Source: Branchipolynoe longqiensis
Taxonomy: Eukaryota > Annelida > Polychaeta > Phyllodocida > Polynoidae
Assembly (NCBI GenBank): GCA_030323885.1
Contig: CM059186.1
Coordinates: 27,699,005 to 27,763,004, forward strand
Direction of reading: 5' to 3'
DNA: 64,000 nt
Shown here: positions 20,251 through 30,303 of the stretch, in pieces
Layout: each line of letters begins with the position of its first letter
Position numbering within the stretch: the first letter of the stretch is position 1
Position numbers and translations under genes: made by a program
The notes under the pieces: generated by a model
Seen by the model: the letters and a program-made list of their open reading frames with translations, nothing else
The model's database searches: none
What the model was told of the DNA's origin: nothing

Positions 20251-20356
20251 ACCTCTTAAAATTAATTTTTTTAAATTAATTTAAGCCATTTCACGCTTGA
20301 AAACACAGACTGTCCGATGTACCAATGAGCGCCCAGGCCTTTTTTCACGGACCAAA

Positions 20357-20697
20357 CGGGATGGCTGAATTAGGTGAGCGTCCGTCTCCCGTTTTGGTAG
20401 ATGATGGGATTCGAACCCACGGGTTCAAACCGGGGTCGAGTCAAACCAATGACTTAAAACATTGATACTTGTCGCTTCCTAGGCAGGTGCTTGGCATTAT
20501 TAGGATAGGGCAAGGACTGGTTGGCTCAGTGTCAGGATAATGTGACTGAGTGGGATATCAGGTCATGGTGCTGGTGGCTTGGTATCCCAGTGGGGCAGCA
20601 CCATAAAGTCACCATGAGTGTGCACTGTCACAAGTCGGTACCTGTCCTGATATGACTGTAGATGTTGCTAAGATGAAAAACCCCAACAAACAAACCA
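20357..20697 (+). repeat. SINE-A copy, full length
   Basis: Head (GGGATGGCTGAATTAGGTGA, B box GGATTCGAACCC) to tail (CCCCAACAAACAAACCAAAT). ACCAAA occurs just before and just after and may be the target duplication. Confidence 0.85.
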
Positions 20698-20912
20698 AAT
20701 CATCACCTTACCGATAGCATAGATCCTACAGAGGGCGCGCTCATACACAACATGGCGGCCATTTAAATAGCGCTCGCATTACCTACACTTATAAGTTATA
20801 CGTGGACATTGCAAATTTGTCCATCCATAGGCTGGCTGCACATCGGGGCTGACTAAAACTGACAGATCACTCAGTTTTAACACTTAACTCACCGACTTAT
20901 TTAGACAAGCGT

Positions 20913-21595
20913 TACAGTAGCTGTCCATTTTATCTGGGATACAATTGCTGTCACAGCCAGCTGTCCATTTTATCCGGGATACAATTGTTGTCACAGTAGC
21001 TGTCCATTTTATGCGGGATACAATTGTTGTCACAGTAGCTGTCCATTTTATGCGGGATACAATTGTTGTCACAGTAGCTGTCCATTTTATCTGGGATACA
21101 ATTGTTGTGACAGCTAACTGTCCATTTTATCCGGGATACAATTGTTGTCACAGTAGCTGTCCATATTATCCCGGATACAATTATTGTCACAGTAAGCTGT
21201 CCATATTATCCGGGATACAATTGTTGTCACAGCTAGCTGTCCATTTTATCCGGGATACAATTGTTGTCACAGCTAACTGTCCATTTTATCCGGGATACAA
21301 TTGTTGTCACAGCTAGCAGTCCATTTTATCCCGGATACAATTATTGTCACAGCAAGCTGTCCATATTATCCGGGATACAATTGTTGTCACAGCTAGCTGT
21401 CCATTTTATCCGGGACACAATTGTCATCACAGCTATCTAACCATTTTATCCAGGATACAATTGTTGTCTCAGCAAGCTGTCCATTTTATCCGGGATACAA
21501 TGGTTGTCACAGCCAGCTGTCCATTTTATCCTGGATACAAATGTTGTTACAGCTAGCTGTCCATTTTATCCGGGACACAATTCCTACCACAGTTG
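20913..21595. repeat. ~40-bp minisatellite, about 17 units
   Basis: The unit is AGCTGTCCATTTTATCCGGG, ATACAATTGTTGTCAC. Variants alternate AGTAGCTGTCC and AGCTAGCTGTCC. The unit contains a near-inverse pair GTGTCCC/GGGATAC and CAATTG. A lone half unit (CCCATTTTATCCGGGATACA) lies beyond the array at 21664-21685, where the next SINE begins. Translations in all frames are repeats only. Confidence 0.95.
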
Positions 21596-21685
21596 ATCGT
21601 CATGAAGCAACTTACTTAGACAGACATGTATAGCTCCATTGGGATAGCAGAATAGAGCTTGAACCCATTTTATCCGGGATACAAT

Positions 21686-22005
21686 CCAAATCGGTAGAAT
21701 GTGGGCCTCGCGTGCGGAAGGTCGGGAGTTGGGTTCCTGGTCGAGTCATACCAATGATTTATCAAATTGATACTTGTCGTTTCCTAGCCCGGCACTCGGC
21801 ATTACGAAAATAGGGCAAGGACTGGTTAGCTTGACCATGTCAGGATAAGGTGACTGAGTGGGATATCGGGTCATGGTGCCAACGGCCTGATTTCCCAGTG
21901 GTGCAGCATTATAAAGTCACCATGAGTCTGCACTGTCACAAGTCGATACCTCTCCTGATATGACCTTAGATGTTGCCAGGACATAAAACTCCAACAACCA
22001 ACCGT
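21686..22005 (+). repeat. SINE-A copy, head shortened
   Basis: Starts in the head at AATCGGTAGAATGTGGGCCT, directly behind a minisatellite half unit. The tail TTGCCAGGACATAAAACTCC AACAACC is complete. Confidence 0.85.
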
Positions 22006-22732
22006 AAAGGTAAACGGCTATTTGTTTGTAGATGGAGTGTCCTTCCTTCCTCTCCTTGTCTTGCCCCCTCTATCTATGTGCATCCAACTACATCATCATC
22101 AACATCATCATTATTATCATCACTACCATCATCGAAAGACATGATTTTATCTATATAGGGACATAATCGGGGGTGGGAGGCGAAGAAGTGACTGAAAAAA
22201 TACACCTCATTCTTTGGTTCCAACCTATTTTAAATATATTCACCAACACACGAGCAGTGATGTGGATTATTGCAAATGCGCACACCTAATGCAATGAATG
22301 GCTTCTATTTCTGTTCGTCCCGTTGAAACCTTATCGCCATTAAAACTACATTACCGCGTTGATGCGCGGGAAGGAAGACAGGAGACGGAGATGGGAACTG
22401 AGGCGTTTATTGGTACGCCTCGGGCAACATAACACAAAACAATGGATAAACAGTATCAATGCATAATAGAGGATGTACAAGGGCTTCGCATTACGGCCAA
22501 TTTAATTTGGCTTTATTCCCGCGAGACCAGTCGGGTAACTATTAGTGTCGTAGGCTCCTTGGTGAAGGCAGGGTATAGCAGCTGCGCCGTCTCACTAATG
22601 ATTTACTGCCCGCATAATTTACACTATTTTACGATGATTTTAAGTTTGTTAAGCAGGTGCTGACGTTACTGGTTTTCGCGCTCTCTCCGCCCCCCACCCC
22701 TCCAGTACTTCCGTGTCTAGGCAAACTGGATC
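22006..22732. other. No gene recognised
   Basis: An ATCATC run lies at 22090-22135. The rest has no matching repeat, and no coding sequence is supported, including the frame at 22442-22663. Confidence 0.45.
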
Positions 22733-23065
22733 AGCCGGGATGGCCGAATGAGTTGAGCGTCCATTTCCGGTTTTGGTAGATAGTGGGATTCAAACCCTGG
22801 TTGAGTCAAACCAATGACCTAAAAATTGATACTTGTCGCTTCCTAGCCAGGCGCTCAACAATATTAGGATAGGGCAAGGACTGGTTGGCTCAGTGTCAGG
22901 ATAATGTGACTGAGTGGGATATCAGGTCAAGGTGCTGGCAGCCTGGTCTCCCAGTGGAGCAGCACTATAATGTTGCCATGAGTGCGCACTGTCTTAAGCC
23001 GCTACCATCCTGATGTGACCTTAGATGTTGCCAGGACATAAAACTCCAACAATCAACCAACTACG
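22733..23065 (+). repeat. SINE-A copy, full length
   Basis: Head GGGATGGCCGAATGAGTTGA to tail GACATAAAACTCCAACAATC. The B box is weakened (GGGATTCAAACCC). Confidence 0.85.
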
Positions 23066-23205
23066 CACACTGCGGATACGATACACATAAAGACGCGGGA
23101 AGAAAGAATGCATTGCGGATACTCCTACTGTTCACATAGAGCTTTGAAGGGCCAGTAACATGACCAGCACCTCTCTATTTATTTACCATAGTCATCATCG
23201 AACAC

Positions 23206-23542
23206 ACCGGGCACGGTGGCCAAATCGGTAGAGCACAGGCCTCGTGTGCGGAAGATCGGGAGTTCGCGAGTTTGGTTCCCATCGAGTAAAACGAATGACT
23301 TAAAAATGTATACTTGTCGCTTCCAAGCCTGGTGCTCGGCATTATTAGGATAGGGCAAGGACTGGTTAGCTCGGTGTCAGGATAATGTGACTGAGTGGGA
23401 TAGCGGGTCATGGTGCCAGCGGCCTGATTTCCCAGTGGGGCAGCACTATAAAACCACCATGAGTGCATAGTGTCACAAGTTGGTACCCGTCCTGATATGC
23501 CCTTAGATGTTGCTAGAACATACAACAACAAACAAACAAAAC
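23206..23542 (+). repeat. SINE-A copy with clear target duplication
   Basis: A full-length copy flanked by ATCATCGAACAC (23194-23205) and ATGATCGAACAC (23543-23554), 11 of 12 identical. This is direct evidence of target-primed insertion and fixes the ends of the element: head starts CCGGGCACGGTGGCC, tail ends CAACAAACAAACAAAAC. Confidence 0.9.
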
Positions 23543-23619
23543 ATGATCGAACACGACGCGTCATAGTTTGTACACCTTGAATCAAGCCATTCTCTGCCTG
23601 GGCTGGCACTACCGAGCAT

Positions 23620-23745
23620 AGCACTGCCTAGCATTAATAGGATAAGGCAAGGACTGATGTTGCTCAGGGTCACGATACTGTGACTGAGTGGGATATTGGG
23701 CCATGGTGTTCCAGAGGGGCGGCACTATGAAGTCATCCTAAGTGA
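23620..23745 (+). repeat. SINE-A internal fragment
   Basis: CATTAATAGGATAAGGCAAG through GGGGCGGCACTATGAAGTCA; no head and no tail. Confidence 0.7.
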
Positions 23746-24514
23746 CTTTGGAGGGGGTATCTTAAATGTGTTTATAACATTTACATTTAAAAAAAATTAT
23801 TTAATGGGTTTTTTTCAGTTAAATTTTTTAAATTTTTGTTGGGGGGGGGGGGCCGAACCTCGACCCCGGAGTCTCCCAGCCCAATTACCAGCTCCAACTA
23901 ATGGCGCCCAACCCGTCATACATGGCGGTAAGTGGCGGCCGGCCAAACAAACCAACTCCCTACCTTCCACACGGGAAGCCTGCGCTCTACCGATTCGGCC
24001 ACTGCGTATGTGCATGTGTATGTGTCTATGTGTGTACGTGTGGATGTGCGCTCCCTTGCCTCCGGTTCAAGGGTCGGTGCACTCACCAATGCCAGCGCCA
24101 TTACCCAGCTGCAGAGCCTGCGTGCATATTAAATAGGCCTATATACATGACCCTGAAGACTACAGTACCAATTACAAGTCCCCGGGGGGCTACCGGGCCA
24201 GGAGACCAGAAGGCACGGGCCAGCGTGGTACCGGTCTAAGTAAACAAACAAACAAACAAACACACAAGTAAAATAACTAACATACAATACAAACAATACA
24301 ATACAATAAGAGAAAATGTCAGAGAACTTCCCAAATTTTGTTTGCGGAAAATTAAATTTCCATCGGAATTTGCTTGCTTCCCAGTCACTCTATGGCTTGC
24401 GACCACTTTGCGGCCATTTTGGACCCACAATCACTGGCGACCTCCTGGTGATCAAAGCAATGCTTGCCGACCTTTGGGTGAACATTTTGGTCACAAGGAG
24501 TATTTTAGTGCAGT
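23746..24514. other. No gene; SINE-A head scrap and low complexity
   Basis: A poly-G run lies at 23841-23852. A SINE-A head fragment on the minus strand (TTCCACACGGGAAGCCTGCG, CTCTACCGATTCGGCCACTG) lies at 23963-24005, followed by a TG-rich run, and (ACAA)n at 24241-24262. No gene supported. Confidence 0.55.
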
Positions 24515-25285
24515 AGTGTGACTTGAGTATAAGCAATAGTGTGACTGGGGTATAAACAGTAGTGTGACTGGGGTATAAACAGTAGTGTGACTGGGGTATC
24601 AGCAGTAGTATGACTGGGGTATAAGCAATAGTGTGACTGGGGTATAAGCAGTAATGTGACTGGGGTATAACAAAGACCCTATAATACTAAGACGGCTCAC
24701 TCAGCCTGTACTGTGTAATCAAAATGATCAAACCCACCACTTGGTGTGCTGGCTGTTCTCTTGTTTAAACATTTGCTATATTATATGTATAAATGTATAT
24801 ATGAATGGGAAAGATGTGTAATGATGGCAGTGATGATGATGATGCTGATGATGATGTGTATTTGTTCATAGCAATTTCATATTGATGTGTATTCATACTT
24901 ACCTATCTCATGTATAATATAATTGTATGTGTTTACATGTGAAACACCAACCAGCAGCCGGGCTGATCAAACCTACCACAAGGTGGCACTGCGAAATTTA
25001 CATCACCATGGGAGAGATAGGGAGTGAGCCGTCTTCGTATTATAGGGTCTTTGGGTATAAGCAGTAGTGTGGCTGGGGTATAAGCAGTAGTGTGACTGGG
25101 GTATAAGCAGTAGTGTGACTGGGGTATAAACAGTAGTGTGACTGGGTTATAAAGAATAGTGTGACTGGGGTATAATCAGTAGTGTGACTGGGGTATAAAC
25201 AGTAGTGTGACTGGGGTATAAGCAGTAGTGTGACTGGGGTATCAGCAGTAGTGTGACTGGGGTATAAACAGTAGCTGTGACCCAG
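24515..25285. repeat. 22-bp minisatellite split by a MITE
   Basis: The unit is AGTAGTGTGACTGGGGTATAAGC. About seven units lie at 24515-24670 and about ten at 25054-25285. The two halves join in phase when the MITE is removed. Confidence 0.9.
24671..25053. mobile_element. hAT-like MITE inside the 22-bp minisatellite
   Basis: 383 bp with ends CAAAGACCCTATAATAC and GTATTATAGGGTCTTTG; the inverted repeats extend to GACGGCTCAC (about 30 bp, one mismatch). GGTATAA flanks both sides, consistent with a 7-8 bp duplication as in hAT elements, though the satellite context makes the exact length uncertain. Inside is a GATGATGATG run and no coding sequence. Confidence 0.75.
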
Positions 25286-25501
25286 TGTGTTGGGTACCAG
25301 CTTTCCCGGGGGACCAGTAGTACTGGGAATACGCATGTCAATGCATTTCTAATTGTAAATACTGAAACCTAAATCTTTATACTCGCCACATCACATCAGG
25401 TATTAATACACAGAATGTGCCAGAAATTATAGACAGAACGATGACAAGAAAACTGTAAAGAGAGCTGAAGAGATATATGTAATTCTGAACCTTGAAACTA
25501 A
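25286..25501. other. No feature recognised
   Basis: Short unassigned stretch between the minisatellite and the foldback element. Confidence 0.4.
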
Positions 25502-26261
25502 AGGGGCTGTCACATTAGGGTTTTTTGCGGGAGCGTATGGCGGTGTAGGCGCATTACGTCATATACGTCGGCATACGCCGTATACGCTACTCATACGCTA
25601 CTCATACGCCGCCAGGTGACGGCTTATGTGAAGCGTATGAGGCATACGCCGCCGTACGCTTTCATAAATCCGTCTGTCCAAATTTTTTTGTGCATGCTAA
25701 AAGAATCTCGACCTATGAGGGCGTATGGCCCATACGCTGCTCATACGCCGGCATACACTCCTCATACGCCGGCGTACGCTCCTCGTACGCTAGGGGTATG
25801 CTGGCATAGGTTTTTCATATGCTCAACTTGCGTCACCAGCGTATCTCTAGGGTATCTCTAGCGTATGTAGCGTACGCATAACCTACGAGTTATGTATGGG
25901 AGCGTACTCCGAGCGTATGCACAGCATATGCACAGCGTATTCAAAGCATATGCCATAGGTCTCGACATCGAGGTTCCGCTTAGGTTATGCATACGCTACT
26001 CATACGCTCATCCGCTATGCATACGCTATGCATACGCTACGCATACACTACGCATACGCTCCACATGCCAATCAAAGCCGTCAAAACATCTCACAGTACG
26101 CTCACATACGCTCCTCATACGTTCCTCGTACGCTCCTCATACGTTCCACATACGCTCAAACCCACCCGAAAGTTCACCGAAGGTCATCATAGACCGGCAC
26201 CTGCACGACTTACGTAGGTTTTCAATACGCTCCCGCCATACGCCGTAATGTGACAGGGCCT
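25502..26261. mobile_element. CTGTCACA foldback element, copy F2
   Basis: About 760 bp. Left end GGGGCTGTCACATTAGGG then GCGGGAGCGTATGGCG; right end CGCTCCCGCCATACGCCG then TAATGTGACAGGGCC. The interior is made almost wholly of the word CATACGCT/AGCGTATG and variants (CTCCTCATACGC, GTACGCTCCTCG) in both orientations. That word is also part of the terminal repeat. A degenerate core TTTGTGCATGCTAAAAG lies at 25687-25703. TAA precedes the left end, but the right flank duplication is not exact. Confidence 0.75.
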
Positions 26262-26607
26262 TTATATCTTTACACTTAATATAATAATCGGTTAAAAGAG
26301 AACAAACTAAATTTGTGTAAATAAACTGAACCAATCCACGGCTAGAAGACCAGTGCAACAACACCGAGAAAAAACAGTTTTTTATATGAATACAATTTAT
26401 TTAGCAAATATAGATATAATATATATATAATATGTGGAGTAAAATGAAATATGCAAATATAAATAGGTGGGGAATTATTTTGTGAGAGTAATTTGTTTAG
26501 ATATTCGCTATGTATAATATATAATATAAATAATGTATATTAAATATAATATATATATAATATATATATATACTATAATTTGTTGTGCGGGTGATGCAAG
26601 CAAAAGG
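26262..26607. other. AT-rich, no gene
   Basis: TATATAA-rich runs at 26415-26435 and 26515-26575. No supported feature. Confidence 0.5.
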
Positions 26608-26768
26608 TTGTTGTCGTTGTTTTACGTGCTAGCAACATCTAAGGTCATATCAGGACGGGTACTCACTTGTGACAGTGCACCCTCACGGTGACCTTTTACT
26701 ATAGTGCTGCCCCACTGGGAGACCAGGCTGCCAGCAGCATGACCTGATATCCTACTCAGTCACATTGG
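26608..26768 (-). repeat. SINE-A tail half
   Basis: TTGTTTTACGTGCTAGCAAC to CCTACTCAGTCACATT. It stops abruptly at the start of a GC-rich region. Confidence 0.8.
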
Positions 26769-26964
26769 TCGTAATGCTCGCATTGCGGTTGATGGGAGGC
26801 GAGGGAGGACCCCCCCCCCCCCTCCTTTCCTCCAGCCGTTGGGCCCTTGCGTAATCTCCCGCGCTTCCCTCCCTTAAAGCCAGCCCCGGGGCCGCCTCAG
26901 GCCACTCGCCCTCCCGCCTCCAGCCACTCTACTCCTCCAGACCTTTTTCTTTGGCCTACACACC

Positions 26965-27885
26965 ATGGCCCTACATGCTGCGGCCTACACACTACACCCT
27001 ACATCCACACCACGCAGCCCACGCCACATCATGCCTACCGGAAAGGGCCGAGGGAGACGCGCCGCATGTAGGGAGGCACAGCGGATCTCCGAGGCCAGCT
27101 CGGCTCCTTCATCCATGCCCTCCTCGCCCCCGAGGGCCGCCGCCCCCTCCTCGGGCGACCCCCCCTCGGAATGGGCCCGGACGATGCAGGCGACCCTTCA
27201 CGACACCGTCGCTCCTCCTCAGCAGACCTATGCCCCGCGCCCACACAGTGGGGGGAGCCCACCTGCCTCCGCCGCCCCTGCCAGCTCTCCCGGGGGCGAT
27301 CCACCCCCAGTACGAGAGGTTCACCAGGAGCGCCCCCTCAGCCCAAGCACTGCCCCCGGCGGTAGGAGAGATGCCGCCCCCTCTACACTACCGCGATCCG
27401 CTCGCCCACAGCTCCACCTCCGCTGCCGATGCCGTCCGAGAAATACTCGACTCAGCCGAGACGCAGCACGCAGGACGTCGCAAAGGTATTTCGCCACACT
27501 ATATATTCCCTTGTGACCTGATAGAGCGAGGGGCGGAGAGGAAGGCGGTGAAAAGAGGGGAGGCGAGTAAGGACGAGTATACCCTCGCCCTCCGCATGCT
27601 GGAGGCCCATCCCACCTTCCCCGCCCACTCCCTCCCGGGCCTCAACCATCACACCCTTACCGTCCACCATGACAACCTCATCCACCCCCCTGGTCTACCG
27701 TCCGACGATATTCTGAGACTGTATTCACATGGATCGCGGATGGTAGGCTGCCCCACGGGTGCCAAGACCCCATGGCGATCCGTATGGAGGCCCTCACCAC
27801 CCCCAAAATGCGCCCCCAAATGCCTTTTCTCCACACATGCCACCCCAAAATGCCTTTTCTCCACACACGCCTCCTCGTCCTTCCT
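26965..27885 (+). pseudogene. Gag-like ORF1 of an unidentified retroelement
   Basis: A GC-rich region encodes, in two overlapping frames, a plausible single protein with one frame change near 27300. The first frame (likely start ATG 27030, MPTGKGRGRR) is basic and then Ser/Pro-rich. The second frame, to about 27800, contains STSAADAVREILDSAETQHA, GISPHYIFPCDLIERGAERK and DEYTLALRMLEAHPTFPAHS. The FPxDxIxRGxxR string followed by an alpha-helical EYTLALRMLEA resembles Gag proteins of YR retrotransposons, but I cannot confirm it. A 24-bp direct duplication (AAATGCCTTTTCTCCACACA) occurs at 27809-27870. The ORF runs into a SINE-A fragment at 27893, so the 3' part of the element is lost. A host Pro-rich exon is the alternative. 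Confidence 0.4.
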
Positions 27886-27892
27886 TGCCGCG

Positions 27893-28040
27893 CATCATCC
27901 TGACACTGAGCCAACCAATCTTTGACCTATCCTAATAATGCTGAGCGCCTGGCTAGGAAGCGACAAGAATCAACTTTTAAGTCATTGTTTTGACTCAACC
28001 AGGGTTCGAACCCACGAACCCATGGGTTCGGATCCCCCCA
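27893..28040 (-). repeat. SINE-A partial copy
   Basis: CATCCTGACACTGAGCCAAC to GGTTCGAACCCACGAACCCA. Body plus B-box half of the head. Confidence 0.8.
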
Positions 28041-28059
28041 AGCAAAAAGAATATTGTGT

Positions 28060-28195
28060 CTATCGCAGGATTTGAACCTGCACTTGCCATTCCGGGGGGT
28101 AGCATCCTAACTATTGAATTATCTAGATTCCTTGATGCAATCACCCTCCTACACCTACCTGTCTATCTGGCTCCTTGCCTGAAAGATCAGTGCGG
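28060..28195 (-). repeat. SINE-B partial copy
   Basis: GGATTTGAACCTGCACTTGC, ATTCCGGGGGGTAGCATCCT, ACCTACCTGTCTATCTGGC, AGATCAGTGCGGACTACTAC. Matches the copies at 32960-33447. Confidence 0.7.
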
Positions 28196-28201
28196 ACTAC
28201 T

Positions 28202-28262
<61 letters not shown>

Positions 28263-28616
28263 TGGTATATAATATAATACATGTAATATATATCAGATAA
28301 TATAAGAAATATATATATATATCTTATATATCATATATATATCAAATATGTAATATAATATATATACCGACCTGATATGACCTTAGATGTTGCCAGGACG
28401 CTAAACTCCAACAACCAACCACCCTATGCATATATATTACAACGATTAATAATCAGTGATATTCGATTATCAAACTAATAAGTGCATAATATATTCTGAT
28501 GATGACAAAACAACCTTGTAAAAAAACCTTTTACATATATAGATAGCTCTATGGTTCACGATAGTAGTCGGCCTCAAAGCACTGTGATATGGTAGTTGTA
28601 AGGTCAAGTTGCCAGC
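28196..28616. repeat. AT/GA microsatellites and a SINE-A tail scrap
   Basis: (AT)n at 28205-28241 passes into (GA)n to 28262. More AT-rich runs continue to 28365. 28368-28425 (+) is the last part of SINE-A (GACCTTAGATGTTGCCAGGA to CAACCAACC). The rest is unassigned. Confidence 0.75.
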
Positions 28617-29270
28617 AGAATATGTGTGTGTGTGTGGGGGGGGGGGGGGGGGTGTCGCTGAGAGGGTGTTAGGAAGTGAGAGTGGGGTGGGGGTAACTGA
28701 GAGGGGGTGGGGGAGGAGAGTGGGTGGGTGGGGTTTAGATAAGAGGGTGCGAGTGAGAGTGGGGGGGGGGGGGGAGCTGAGGGTGGCGGAGTGAGAGGGT
28801 TAGCTGAGGAGGTGGAGAGTGAGAGTGGGGACGGTAGCCGAGAGGGGTGGAGAGTGGGGGTTGGAGGGGACAGCTGAGGGGGTGCGGAGGAGAGGGGTTA
28901 GCTGAGGAGGGTGGGAGTGAGAAGTGGAGGGGCGGGTAGCTGAGGGGGTGGCGAGATAAGAGAGGGAGTAAATGAGGGGGTGGGCACTGAGAGTGGGTGA
29001 TAGCTGAGAGGGTGGGGAGTGAGAGTTGGGGTGGGTGGGAAATGAGGGGGTGGGAAGTGTAAGTGGGGGTGGGTAGCTGAGGGGGGTGCGGAGTGTGAGT
29101 GGGGGGGGGGGGGAGTGTGAGTGGAGTGGGTAGTTGGGGGGGGGGGAGTGAGAGCGGGTGTGGGTAGCTGAGGGGGTGGAAATGAGAGCGGGGGTGGGTA
29201 GCTGAGGGGTTGGGGAGTATGAGTGGGGGGTAGTTGGGGGGTGGGGTGGAAGGGCAGTTGGGGGTGGTGG
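28617..29270. repeat. G-rich minisatellite
   Basis: Loose units of 30-35 bp: GTGAGAGTGGGGGTGGGTAG, CTGAGGGGGTGGGGA. The + strand is almost free of C. Reading frames are repeats only. Long G runs (28636-28652, 29100-29112) could form G-quadruplexes. Confidence 0.85.
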
Positions 29271-29354
29271 TGGAGGTTGCGCTGACTGACTGACTGGCAG
29301 GCTGGTGGCCCTGATTTAGGACACGCTAACCCGCGGTGCATGCCGGGTACTCAC

Positions 29355-29499
29355 CGTCCATAATGAGGCGGCGTGCTATCACCTTGCCCACGGGGATCCC
29401 GCCGAAAAAAGTAAAGATGGCGGCAGACGACACGGCAAGCTGGGGGATGGCCAGCGCCCCCTTCAGGCGCCGCACGGCAACCGGGGAGAGGCGCCCGTG
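29355..29499 (-). CDS. Candidate internal exon of a host gene (membrane protein?)
   Basis: This is the only candidate host coding sequence in the window. On the minus strand a pyrimidine-rich tract (TTTTGTTCCTCCTCTAG) ends in AG at 29501-29500. The exon of 145 nt follows, and a consensus donor GTGAGTACC begins at 29354. In the frame starting at the acceptor there are no stops. The 48 residues start HGRLSPVAVRRLKGALAIPQ and continue with a hydrophobic stretch (LAVSSAAIFTFFGGIPVGKV) and the basic IARRLIMD. This could be a transmembrane segment. The exon ends in phase 1. It is GC-rich with G/C third positions, unlike its repeat-rich surroundings. A second frame is also open, so the frame choice rests on composition. 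I do not recognise the family. Partner exons were not seen, which may mean that the flanking kilobases are introns. Confidence 0.5.
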
Positions 29500-29639
29500 C
29501 TAGAGGAGGAACAAAAGATAGCAGTCATCGGTTACCACAGGACGCGTTTTGAAACTGTCACAAACACTACACTGCGCGCTGGTCACTCGTTGCCGCAATC
29601 AAGCGCAATGGTTATCTGTCAGCTGAACACATTTTCTTC

Positions 29640-30050
29640 TTCTTTGGGGGACCTTCACAATTATTGAAGTTTGCACAAGCCGTATGTTGGGAAAGGGGTA
29701 GGAGGAGGGGCAGGGGGTGGGGGTGTTATATGGTTTGGCTGCTTGTGAAAATGTTGATAATTGTGAAGGACCCTAAGGTACATATCAGAGGTCAACAATA
29801 TAGTAAAATATCAACATTTTGTATTGTACACTTTGTGGGGGGGGGGGGGGGGAGCAGTGCGGGGTGTCAACAAGAAAAGTGTACGGTTTGTATATACTTT
29901 ACTTGTGAAACTGTTGATAATTGTGAACGACCTCTCACAGTGTTACAACAACCATCAGTTAGCCTAACAATATATTTGCTATATATATATATAGCAAATA
30001 TATATATATATAAATATATAAGATAGGGAGATTATCACCATTAACTTGAT
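29640..30050. repeat. Internal duplication, G run and AT palindrome
   Basis: CTTGTGAAAATGTTGATAATTGTGAAGGACC (29743-29773) recurs as CTTGTGAAACTGTTGATAAT, TGTGAACGACC at 29903-29933, and an inverse form GGACCTTCACAATTATTGA opens the region at 29648. This suggests an old unclassified MITE. A G run (29835-29852) and an AT palindrome (TATATTTGCTATATATATAT, 29970-30010) follow. Confidence 0.45.
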
Positions 30051-30075
30051 ACATTTATTTTTTAAATATGGCAGA

Positions 30076-30299
30076 TACTCATTCTGTTAAATATGATCGC
30101 ATTTAATATATTTGAGCCTAATATATGGCTACAAACGCAGAGGGATTTCCCAAATCTATAAATAACTGCTAGGGTACTTACCTCCTCGCCGATTTGGCTT
30201 CATGCATACCCCGTGACCGATATCCTACCCTCGGCGATAGCTACCCCGAACTCGGTCCTTACCCTCGGGGGCGATAACTTACTCGTCATGCATACGGCC
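30076..30299. mobile_element. Pal730 element, partial copy (right outer arm)
   Basis: TTCTGTTAAATATGATCGCA, GCAGAGGGATTTCCCAAATC, TTCATGCATACCCCGTGACC, TACCCCGAACTCGGTCCTTA and the end GTCATGCATACGGCC, then CCAG. It is the reverse complement of the left arm of the next element, which follows immediately, so the two form an inverted repeat of ~220-bp arms around 30302. Confidence 0.75.
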
Positions 30300-30303
30300 C
30301 CAG

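Noticed and set aside
20913..21595. CRISPR-like array (regular ~40-bp periodicity)
   Set aside because: The whole unit repeats without unique spacers, there are no cas genes, and the context is eukaryotic. It is a minisatellite.
23175..23624. 149-codon minus-strand frame
   Set aside because: It runs through a full SINE-A copy with target duplication; the peptide strings recur in other SINE-A frames.
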